IMG/VR virus record: IMGVR_UViG_3300025276_000192
Span: 1 to 26,270 of that record
DNA from: a virus
Length of the DNA stretch: 26,270 nucleotides
Direction: 5' to 3' (one strand)
Every line of letters begins with the position of its first letter. Position 1 is the stretch's first letter. Below are positions 13,683 through 21,732 of the stretch, in pieces. The notes under the pieces were generated by a model. It did no database searches, had not been told where the DNA came from, and saw nothing but the letters and a program-made list of their open reading frames with translations. Position numbers and translations under genes: made by a program.

Positions 13683-16600
13683 CTAATTCTCCTTGTTGTC
13701 CTTATAGTTCCAACCACCACCAGTCATTAGACTAGCTAGTCTTTTATTAGTATCTGTAAAAGGTCCAATTCCAGGGGCTGATTTTAAACCCTGATATAAA
13801 GAACGTTCAAAGTCACCCTTAGCTGCATTCAAAGTTGCATCACCGAGCCTACCAACGTACCCAACAGTTGGGCTTTCACCTGTGGCTTGATTGTATAACC
13901 AACCACCAAGACCCTCAGAGCGTTGACCATAGATAGGTGCAAAGATATCAACAATCCTTTCACCTGTGCCAAGCAAACCAGAAGACATGACACCACGGCG
14001 AATGTACTCAGGTGTGTCCAAGTATGGATTACCAAGTGTACCTTCGTCATCATCATCGTCATCAAACTTTATCTCATCTTTCATAGCCTGTGAGAAGAAC
14101 CCTAAGGCAATCATAGTAGACATGAGAACAAAGGTGTTGTACTTCATTGCTGGAGTGCCACGTTTGATATAGTCATTCCACATACGAGGTATATGGTTTG
14201 CTGTAAAGGTAGAAATGAAACCTTGGAACTGTGTAAACAAAGCGAACCTTGGATCTTGATAGAGCAAAGGACGATTAGCTGCACTTGGAAGGGCTACTGC
14301 TTGGTTAATAAAGTTGTAGGTAGCTTCCTTCATTGTTTGATTCCATGCATCCATCTCTTTAGCACTTAAAGGTAATCCTTTTTCAATAGCATTCATCATA
14401 GGAATGAATTGTTCTATAGGTATTCCCAAGCTTCTTAGCTTTTGCTCAGCCTCTTGAGCCTCACGAGTAGGGCCTTGAGATACAATCTCCCCATCCTTAG
14501 TGACATACTCTGTTACAGTAGTTTTCTTCTTAGTCTTTTTATCAACAGTAGTAGTTGTTCTTGCCTCGTTCCTTTGATATAATATTTTAGAGTTAATAGA
14601 TATAAAATCATAGGCCATACTTGCACGAACAGCACGAGTATAGTCAGTCCATTGAGTCAAACCAATAGCCCTAAAGAAAGCTTCCATAACATTCTTACGA
14701 TTGTCTGAAACCTCACTGACACCTGTGGTTGTTGCAGCGCCTACTTCCCAAGCATAGAAACCAGTTTCTCTAAGAAGCTTTTGACCTTCACTACCATTGT
14801 TCTGTTGAAGTATACCTTCATCAGTGCTGGATTCAACCTTCTTTAGATTAGGCAATAACCCCGCCACTGCTTCTTGAGCAATGTTTCTAATGCTTCCATT
14901 CTTACCAAAGATTTGTTCCTTAGTGAGCGCCCCTTGTGTCATAGCCATTTCAGGCAGTGAGGAAAATGTTGCAAGTGGAAGTGCGGATAGTGTCATCCAG
15001 AACATTACATTCTTCTGGAACCTCATAAGCTTTTTACCAGCTTGGGTAGTCGGCCTGTTGTAGTTACCTGACACAGCCTCTAAGATATTCTTAACCTCAG
15101 AAGCTACACGATTAACCTCTTCCTCAGGCACACCCTCGGCCTGCATCTTGTTCAAGAGTTTAGATATAATCTCTCCATCCTTACCAACATACTTCATTTG
15201 AGTTACGTAACGAGCCGCAGTCTTACTTGCATTAGCAACGTTAGCGAAGATGTCTTTCTCATAGAACTGATCAAACTTTTCATTCTGAGATAGACCAAAC
15301 TTCCTACGCTTGTGTGATGGTGGGTTGAGAGATCCTACATTACTGATAATAGCATCCGCAGAGTCCAGATCGTAGACGTTTGGGTTGTCTCTGATCTCAT
15401 CTGTAATCCTTAAAGCTAGGTCAGGAGTGATTCCATACTCAGATATTAAAAGATTTTTAAACTTCTCTGGATCCTTAGACACAGCAGCCTTATCAATTGA
15501 CTTGTACTTAAGGAGGTAACCTTTAATATCTCCCAAATCAGCACCAGCATCTAATTGGTTTTGACGGAGTTCCTTACCAAGAGTCATCAATTGATTACCC
15601 AAGTCAATAATTACCTGCCTGTTCTCAGTGTCCTTTGGTACAAGATTCTGATTAAAGTTACCTCGTTTATCGATAGCTCCCCTCAACACTTTGTAAGTCA
15701 TGTCACTTACCCTAGCTCTATCAGAAGACTTAAACACTCCTGCAATAGATCGAAGACCCAATCTCTTATAGTAAGCTTTTGGGTCATGCACTTGGTTCTT
15801 GTAGTAAGTTACAAGATGGTGTTGTGCAGCTTCGATACCAGAACCACCATGTAAAGGAGTCAGTGTCCCACCTAAGATAGATGCCAATGCACGAGCAGAC
15901 CTAGACTTATCTAGTGTAGCTTTTGGAATTGCATTTGTAACAGCAGCTTGCCAAAGATTAGAAACATTCATTACAGATGTAGATGCACGTTCCATAAATG
16001 TTTTCTGACCAGTTGTTTGCTTGTGCTTATCTCCTCTTTGATTAACGTTGGGACCGAGGTTGTCAGAGGCATCCACTTCTTTCTGAACATCTGACAGTAG
16101 TTGGGGTGTAGTTCTTACAGTCCCACCGTGATTTGCCTTCTCTTCTTCTATGTATCTTTCATTGTCTGATTGAGATATTGGTTCTCCAAAACGAGCAGCT
16201 GCATCCATCCAAGTTATCTGATCTTTAACTGTACCGGGAATAGAAAAGGCACCACCTAAGGCAGTGCCAGCAATAGCAGCATTAGCTAAACGTTCTTTAA
16301 ACTCTTCGTAGTCAAACACTTTATCTGAACCTTGAACAGCAGCAAGATAGCCAATAGCTTCTTGACCAACTTCAGTCAGTCCCTCAGATACAGAACCAAC
16401 ACCTACAGTTCCTAAAGCTCTCATAGAAGCCTGCTTAGCTGTTATCTGAGCCTTTGCAATCCTCTGTGCTTCATTGGCAAACTGACCAATGGCAGAGTCT
16501 GCTTCTGCTTTAACAAGTATCTTAGCATCTAGTAAACTTATTCCACGAGATTTAGCAAGCGCCTTTGGTATCTCCTCTCGTATAGTTTGTATTGGGTTTT

Positions 16601-17771
16601 TTCCTATACCTCCAATACCTTTAAGACCTAACCTATCAAGGACAGCTTGAGCTATGCCAGAACCAATTGCAATGGTAGCTGACTTACTATCGTTATCACC
16701 TTCCATGTCATTCCAAGTTTGACCTGCATACATGAATGATGGGATAGCTACAGCACCTGAGACAGCAAGAGCAGTACCTATAACAGGGGCAAGTACAGTT
16801 CCAGCAAGAGCCGAACCAGCAGTGATTGCCATATAAGGAAGAGACAAAGCCATTGTGTTCCCAAGGTACTCAATGAAACCTCCAATGTTATCAATATCTT
16901 TGTAGTTGTTAGTCGTATATCCAAACTCAGCCAGCTTACCTTGCTGCCTACGTACACCAGCTTCACCCCATCTTTCAAGACCCTCAGCTCCAGTAGAAGA
17001 ACCAAACAGATTAGCAATACCATACGCACTCTCACCTACACTGATCCACCCTTGTTCCCAAGAGTCGCTGATAGGGTTGAGAGATTTGTTGTCAAGTGAG
17101 ACACCAGGTCTTCGGATATCTACATCACGATAAAAATACTTATTCATTTCGCTTGTAGCTTGATCCCTAGACATTCCTTGGGTCATGAAGTAACTGATGT
17201 AAGAAGCTCTTTCTTTTTCATCTACAAGGGTTTGTTTAAAGCCTAAAGACTTGGCACCTTGAGATCTCTCAGCAATCTCAATATCAACTGCAGCTTTATC
17301 AAATGCAGAAGGTTCGTATGTACCCTCGAAAATAGCCCTGTCCCTAGCAGCTGTTGTGGCTGTCTTTTGAATCCTATCAGAGTCTGTTGAGAACTCTGTT
17401 AGATCCATTGCACCTGAACTCATTAACATGCCTGAGAAAGTTTCCCCAACATCATTGACAAGATCAACCATCTGACGAGTACCACCAGAATCCATCATAG
17501 GGGAACCGTCTGAATTGAACACAGGTTTTATGTTATTAAACCCCTGTTCATTAGCTAGTCGGGAGATAATGCCAGTGGTTTCTTTACCACCAGCAGTACC
17601 TTCCTTAACTTCCCCAGTGTATAAGATCTTAGACACCTCGGCAGCATCATAACCACGAAGACGATAGTTGGGACCATCTGGGTTATCCAATGTGTCACCA
17701 TCGATGAAGTGAGTACCAGTACCTGCTAAAGTATTAGGCTTAAAGTTACTAATATCATCTAATATTCCCAT
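13683..17771 (-). CDS. Large internal virion (ejection) protein with N-terminal SNase-like domain
   Basis: A 1362-residue protein. Residues about 20-160 look like a staphylococcal nuclease-type domain: D24-G-D26-T, then R37-L-R-G-Y-D42-A-A-E45, matching SNase D19-G-D21-T, R35, D40 and E43. A VGETFSGMLMSSGAM segment follows, then an AARDRAIFEG helix, as in the SNase C-terminal half. Residues about 297-349 are hydrophobic and Gly/Ala-rich, apt to insert in membranes. Another hydrophobic stretch is near 922-942, and one near 1210-1229 precedes six aspartates (1237-1242). The C-terminal third (RPLLYQDPRFALFTQF, GLLGTGERIVD) looks like large internal proteins of marine podoviruses. No cysteine. 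AAGGAG precedes the ATG. It likely forms part of the DNA-ejection conduit. Confidence 0.75.
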   Translation of the reverse strand: MGILDDISNFKPNTLAGTGTHFIDGDTLDNPDGPNYRLRGYDAAEVSKILYTGEVKEGTAGGKETTGIISRLANEQGFNNIKPVFNSDGSPMMDSGGTRQMVDLVNDVGETFSGMLMSSGAMDLTEFSTDSDRIQKTATTAARDRAIFEGTYEPSAFDKAAVDIEIAERSQGAKSLGFKQTLVDEKERASYISYFMTQGMSRDQATSEMNKYFYRDVDIRRPGVSLDNKSLNPISDSWEQGWISVGESAYGIANLFGSSTGAEGLERWGEAGVRRQQGKLAEFGYTTNNYKDIDNIGGFIEYLGNTMALSLPYMAITAGSALAGTVLAPVIGTALAVSGAVAIPSFMYAGQTWNDMEGDNDSKSATIAIGSGIAQAVLDRLGLKGIGGIGKNPIQTIREEIPKALAKSRGISLLDAKILVKAEADSAIGQFANEAQRIAKAQITAKQASMRALGTVGVGSVSEGLTEVGQEAIGYLAAVQGSDKVFDYEEFKERLANAAIAGTALGGAFSIPGTVKDQITWMDAAARFGEPISQSDNERYIEEEKANHGGTVRTTPQLLSDVQKEVDASDNLGPNVNQRGDKHKQTTGQKTFMERASTSVMNVSNLWQAAVTNAIPKATLDKSRSARALASILGGTLTPLHGGSGIEAAQHHLVTYYKNQVHDPKAYYKRLGLRSIAGVFKSSDRARVSDMTYKVLRGAIDKRGNFNQNLVPKDTENRQVIIDLGNQLMTLGKELRQNQLDAGADLGDIKGYLLKYKSIDKAAVSKDPEKFKNLLISEYGITPDLALRITDEIRDNPNVYDLDSADAIISNVGSLNPPSHKRRKFGLSQNEKFDQFYEKDIFANVANASKTAARYVTQMKYVGKDGEIISKLLNKMQAEGVPEEEVNRVASEVKNILEAVSGNYNRPTTQAGKKLMRFQKNVMFWMTLSALPLATFSSLPEMAMTQGALTKEQIFGKNGSIRNIAQEAVAGLLPNLKKVESSTDEGILQQNNGSEGQKLLRETGFYAWEVGAATTTGVSEVSDNRKNVMEAFFRAIGLTQWTDYTRAVRASMAYDFISINSKILYQRNEARTTTTVDKKTKKKTTVTEYVTKDGEIVSQGPTREAQEAEQKLRSLGIPIEQFIPMMNAIEKGLPLSAKEMDAWNQTMKEATYNFINQAVALPSAANRPLLYQDPRFALFTQFQGFISTFTANHIPRMWNDYIKRGTPAMKYNTFVLMSTMIALGFFSQAMKDEIKFDDDDDDEGTLGNPYLDTPEYIRRGVMSSGLLGTGERIVDIFAPIYGQRSEGLGGWLYNQATGESPTVGYVGRLGDATLNAAKGDFERSLYQGLKSAPGIGPFTDTNKRLASLMTGGGWNYKDNKEN

Positions 17772-17792
17772 TACATATCTCCTTGTGTTAAA

Positions 17793-20700
17793 TTATGCTA
17801 TTAGTCCATTCACCATACTATCCATGACATACTGCATTAACCCACTTACACCAATAGCAGCACCTGTGTCAATGTGGACTTGCCTTAATTCAGGGTCTAG
17901 ATCTCGCCAATCGTTGTAAGTATCTGTAGTCATTAGCCAAGATGAAACCTGAGTATCATTCATGCCAGCTAATTCTTCTTTACCTTCACGAGCTGCCGCA
18001 TCCTTAAGAGTCTTTATGAAAGTTGTAATATTTGCTATAGGAACTGGTTTATCAAAAGTAGCCTCACCCTTACTATTCTTTGAAGGTAAGAAGAAGTTTT
18101 GTGCATCAGTAGTATTAGATTCTACCCAAGCTCTTGAGAAATAGTTACTTAATCCAGAGATTTTCTTACCAGACTTAGTATCAATCAATGCTTCATTGTA
18201 AGCCTTTTCTACAAGCTCTTCCATCTGCTCTAGTTCCATACCATTCTCAATAGCAAACACAACAGCTTCCCTTCCAATTTTTGCTTTTGGAATGCCCAGA
18301 TATGATTGACCAGTCACAATAGCACCAGCACTGTCTCTCTTTGGATTATTAGTATCTAGTTGTCCTACAAACGTTGATATCTTATCTCTTATTGATTTCT
18401 TGTATGTCTGATTGGCTTGTGTATTAGGGGCAAACCTACCATCGTTGGTAAGTGTACTTAGATTAACCTGCTTATTGCCATCAAACCAATAATTACCATC
18501 ACCTACTTTTTTTTGAATTAAAGTAATTTCCCTACCTGTTCGCCTATCATACATGGTCATTGGCTGAGCACTAGTGGGAACGGCAGGGAGACCTTTAGTT
18601 ACAAGATCACCAAAGTCCATTGATTTCTTAAATATTGCAAGACTTTCCTTAGTATGTGTATCTGCAATAGCAACCTTATTATAGGTACTTTCCTTAGCAT
18701 CTACCCTAGCAATGTAGTTCTTACCTGCAAAGGCAAGAGCTTGATTACCACTAAGACCAGTAGCACGACCACCAAGGTACATAACAGCAGCCCTAGCAAG
18801 TTCTTTACTGTCAAACAGATTCCCAAAGACACCTTTGAGCATAGCCATAGCACCTGTTACTTGAGGGGTTTTCTTGGCTAAGGCCTCTTTTGCTAATCGA
18901 TCAGCCTCATCTTTAGCAGCCTTTATTTGTACTGGAGTTAATTCAGTCTCATTTACCCCTAAGTCTTTAACAATGTCTCTAGCATTATCTATAGGTTTTA
19001 CAACAGTAGTAGTGTCTACAGTTGTATTATCAGCAGGGTTGACATAAGGTACGATATTATCACGTTCCTGTTCTATCCTAATAACATCAGAGTTCTTCCT
19101 AGTTAGTTGCATCTCAGCTCTTTTTTCAGCCTCTTGCGCCTTTGCAAGTTCCAACTTATTAGCTTCAGCTTGAGCTTTAGCATCTGCCAGTTGTTGAATT
19201 GCCTGCTGACTTCCAGGGTTTAATCTTATGTACTCTTCAAGATTTGTAATGACGTTTAGAGTAGTTTCCAAAGTATCTCTCGCAGAGTAAACCTGCTTTT
19301 CTACTATATCAAGAGGGCCTCGTTCAAGAGTATCTCGCATAATACGGTCCATGTAGAGATTGTCTCCACCTGTACTCATATCACTCTGGTCAGTCGCAGC
19401 TTCAATTTCGTTTAACCGGATTTGATTAATTGCTTGATCATCCCCGTCAGTAGCAAGACGTTCTAATTCAGTTCTAGTCATACTCTTATAGTTCTTATTC
19501 ACTACAGGGGGTATGTCATTATCCAAATTAGGAATATTTTCTCTAGTTTCTTGGTACAGAGTGCCGTATGGAGGGATATTGTAACCAGTCAACTCCTCTA
19601 AGCTTGTCATTGATGGTGTGAATGCCCCTGAAATAAGATTAGATACCTTGCTGTGTTCAGGTGATCCAACCTCTAGCCTTTTACGAAGATCTATTAATCT
19701 TTTCTGTGCTTCAGACCTACGATATTTATCTGGGTCATTACCAATGAAGTCATTACCAATGACATTACCACCCATAGGTATATTATTACCCATCATCCTA
19801 GGAACATCTTGAATAGATGCTGGAAGGTTGTAACTCATCAACTCATCTAGGCTTATCATCGATGGGCTTAATGCCTTTGTAATAATATCAGATATCTTGA
19901 TGTGTTCAGGTGATCCAACAGGTAAACTTTCACGCAGATCCATTAACCTTTGTTGTTCTACAGTCCTACGAGAAATAGCATCACCAGTCTGACCATACCC
20001 TGAAGCACCTAAAGTACCAAATCCTGTCTCCCTAGGATCACTAATCACTTGTCTATCCTGACCATTAGTGAAGATATTACCTTGACCAAATGTCTCATTA
20101 CCTAAGCCTGAGCCCGGTCTTGGTACACTGTAATTCAATTGCTTGAATGGAAATTCCTTCCTAGCCTCTTCAACACTATCAGAAGATCCTTCAAGTAATG
20201 ATTGATCACTGTTAGGGATTGGGAGGTATGAGAGGTCTGGTGGAGGTGTGTTCATCAATTCAGGTCCAGCCACTGGAGGAGAGTTGGGGATTGGGAGATA
20301 TGAGAGGTCTAATGGAGGTGCAACAACTGGCTCCGGAGGGGCTTGCCTCTGAGGCATCTTATCAATTAGAAGTTGCGATTGATCAAACTTAGTAAGAGCA
20401 TCACGCTCATTCCTTTTAAACCAAGCGTTATCAACATCATTTTGAAGATTACGCCGAGCCATTTGATCTAGAGATAACCCGCCTGTATTTAAGTGGATAG
20501 GGCCACCCATATTTTTCTCGTCAGTATAACCAGCAGTATAACCACTACTAGGAAAGTTAGAGATACCTCCCGCTCCCATGTCTGAAAGCCTTGGACTATC
20601 TTGTACCCCTCTAGGAGTAGGTACACCAATAAACCTTGGATCAGGAACACTTACCTGATTTGCAATCATTACATTCGGATCAAGTCCAGCATACATGTCT

Positions 20701-21713
20701 TGAGATGGCATCATCTGATTAGCACGAGTTGCATTAGCAAGTTCCTGTTCTATCCTAATAACATCAGAGTTTTGAGGTTGAGGAGGTGCTGCCTGCATCT
20801 GTGGTATTAAATTAGGTGCCATACCAATCTGGCCATACCCTGAAGAGCCCTCAAGTTCCCTAAGATCATAATTCTGCTGTGGTTCAGGAGAGGTTGGACG
20901 TAACTCTGGACGTAGTAATGTGTCAGAAGTTGTCATAGTATCTGGGCGTGACTGTGGACGTAGTGATGTGTCAGGGGCCATTGGACGTGACTGTGGACGT
21001 AGTGATATTTCAGGTGCTGCAAGAGGTGAAGTGACAGGAGCAACTTGAGTTTGGTCTTGAGCTAAGAAAACCTTAACCATATCATCAGAACGATCATGAG
21101 TTTGACCAGCCCAGTCGCTATCATTAGCCTCAAAGGCAGCCTTAGCGTAGTCACCTGCTTCAACAGCTTCGATCATCTTTTCAAATTTAAATTGACCAGC
21201 TCCACCAAGTTGAAATGCCATATTAGTCAACCCATTTTGAACAGATTCTGGTAATTGATCCCAATTAGAAAAGTTCTTTTTTGCAGCATCCCTAGCAGTA
21301 CTTACATCATCTAGGAGCATCTGATCTAACTCAGCTATACTATATGGTTTGTACTGTGTACTTTTGTTTTTACCATCCCACGCATATTTTTTAAAACTAG
21401 CTGGAAGTTTGTGACCAGTACCTATAGTGGCATGTCCTTCGGTATCTATATACACATAGTCTCTAAAGCCTTCACGCTTTTCAAGATTCTTTAGCCAAGG
21501 CGCTTTATCAGGTACCCCACCAGAACTTCCATCATTGTAATGTTGAATACCACCACCCATGTTTTTCATTGCACGATGCTGTAAACCTGCGCTATTCATC
21601 TGCTCTATCACAGGAGCAAACATAGTTGATGCTTCCTTATTGAGGACAAATTCTCCGGGTGTTAGCATCGCAGGTACAGTATCCCGATTAGTCGGATCTG
21701 TTTTATCAATCAT
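17793..21713 (-). CDS. Virion-associated lysozyme and repeat-rich internal protein
   Basis: A 1306-residue protein from ATG 21713. Near the N-terminus is DTVPAMLTPGEFV, a motif recurrent in phage structural proteins. Residues about 70-220 are a T4-type lysozyme (GH24): E81, D90 and T96 in KREGFRDYVYIDTEG...ATIGTGH have the same spacing as T4 E11, D20 and T26. Next comes a long disordered region with repeats: LRPxxRP three times, LSYLPIPNS twice, NSDVIRIEQE twice, and a duplicated block of about 50 residues. A helical, coiled-coil-like stretch (about 804-884) and a globular C-terminus follow. No cysteine. It probably digests peptidoglycan during DNA entry; no separate endolysin is in the window. 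An AGGAG with six-base spacing supports this start over one at 21785. Confidence 0.83.
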   Translation of the reverse strand: MIDKTDPTNRDTVPAMLTPGEFVLNKEASTMFAPVIEQMNSAGLQHRAMKNMGGGIQHYNDGSSGGVPDKAPWLKNLEKREGFRDYVYIDTEGHATIGTGHKLPASFKKYAWDGKNKSTQYKPYSIAELDQMLLDDVSTARDAAKKNFSNWDQLPESVQNGLTNMAFQLGGAGQFKFEKMIEAVEAGDYAKAAFEANDSDWAGQTHDRSDDMVKVFLAQDQTQVAPVTSPLAAPEISLRPQSRPMAPDTSLRPQSRPDTMTTSDTLLRPELRPTSPEPQQNYDLRELEGSSGYGQIGMAPNLIPQMQAAPPQPQNSDVIRIEQELANATRANQMMPSQDMYAGLDPNVMIANQVSVPDPRFIGVPTPRGVQDSPRLSDMGAGGISNFPSSGYTAGYTDEKNMGGPIHLNTGGLSLDQMARRNLQNDVDNAWFKRNERDALTKFDQSQLLIDKMPQRQAPPEPVVAPPLDLSYLPIPNSPPVAGPELMNTPPPDLSYLPIPNSDQSLLEGSSDSVEEARKEFPFKQLNYSVPRPGSGLGNETFGQGNIFTNGQDRQVISDPRETGFGTLGASGYGQTGDAISRRTVEQQRLMDLRESLPVGSPEHIKISDIITKALSPSMISLDELMSYNLPASIQDVPRMMGNNIPMGGNVIGNDFIGNDPDKYRRSEAQKRLIDLRKRLEVGSPEHSKVSNLISGAFTPSMTSLEELTGYNIPPYGTLYQETRENIPNLDNDIPPVVNKNYKSMTRTELERLATDGDDQAINQIRLNEIEAATDQSDMSTGGDNLYMDRIMRDTLERGPLDIVEKQVYSARDTLETTLNVITNLEEYIRLNPGSQQAIQQLADAKAQAEANKLELAKAQEAEKRAEMQLTRKNSDVIRIEQERDNIVPYVNPADNTTVDTTTVVKPIDNARDIVKDLGVNETELTPVQIKAAKDEADRLAKEALAKKTPQVTGAMAMLKGVFGNLFDSKELARAAVMYLGGRATGLSGNQALAFAGKNYIARVDAKESTYNKVAIADTHTKESLAIFKKSMDFGDLVTKGLPAVPTSAQPMTMYDRRTGREITLIQKKVGDGNYWFDGNKQVNLSTLTNDGRFAPNTQANQTYKKSIRDKISTFVGQLDTNNPKRDSAGAIVTGQSYLGIPKAKIGREAVVFAIENGMELEQMEELVEKAYNEALIDTKSGKKISGLSNYFSRAWVESNTTDAQNFFLPSKNSKGEATFDKPVPIANITTFIKTLKDAAAREGKEELAGMNDTQVSSWLMTTDTYNDWRDLDPELRQVHIDTGAAIGVSGLMQYVMDSMVNGLIA
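19064..19094. repeat. 31-bp perfect direct repeat, copy 1
   Basis: The 31 bases from GTTCCTG to CAGAGTT are identical to 20741-20771. Both copies lie in the lysozyme-bearing virion gene and encode NSDVIRIEQE in the leftward frame. The flanks differ, so this is a short, recently copied or strongly conserved unit. Confidence 0.85.
19569..19970 (-). repeat. Diverged tandem duplication of about 50 codons
   Basis: Two blocks, about 19569-19721 and 19816-19970, encode similar segments: both contain LRxxLxVGSPEH, then a helix, then PSMxSLxEL and YNxP. They are separated by a linker of short repeats (NVIGNDFIGND). Both keep the frame, so the duplication is at protein-domain level and of some age. 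Confidence 0.75.
20215..20320 (-). repeat. 34-bp imperfect direct repeat encoding a SYLPIPN segment
   Basis: Bases 20215-20248 and 20287-20320 differ at about three positions. In the leftward frame each encodes PPxDLSYLPIPN, 24 codons apart, in the proline-rich region of the lysozyme-bearing protein. Confidence 0.8.
20741..20771. repeat. 31-bp perfect direct repeat, copy 2
   Basis: Identical to 19064-19094, 1677 bases away in the same gene and same reading frame. Confidence 0.85.
20896..21013 (-). repeat. Three near-identical 31-bp units encoding LRPxxRP
   Basis: Units at 20896-20926, 20944-20974 and 20983-21013 share the core TGTGGACGTAGTGAT with few changes. Each encodes an LRPQSRP or LRPELRP peptide directly after the lysozyme domain, forming a proline/arginine-rich linker. 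Confidence 0.8.
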
Positions 21714-21719
21714 ATCATT

Positions 21720-21724
21720 CTCCT
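21720..21724 (-). promoter_or_regulatory. Ribosome binding site for the lysozyme-bearing protein
   Basis: AGGAG on the leftward strand, six bases before ATG 21713 and inside the 19-base gap after the upstream gene's stop. The frame is open 24 codons further to an ATG at 21785, but that lies inside the upstream gene and has no ribosome site. Confidence 0.75.
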
Positions 21725-21732
21725 GATAGTGG

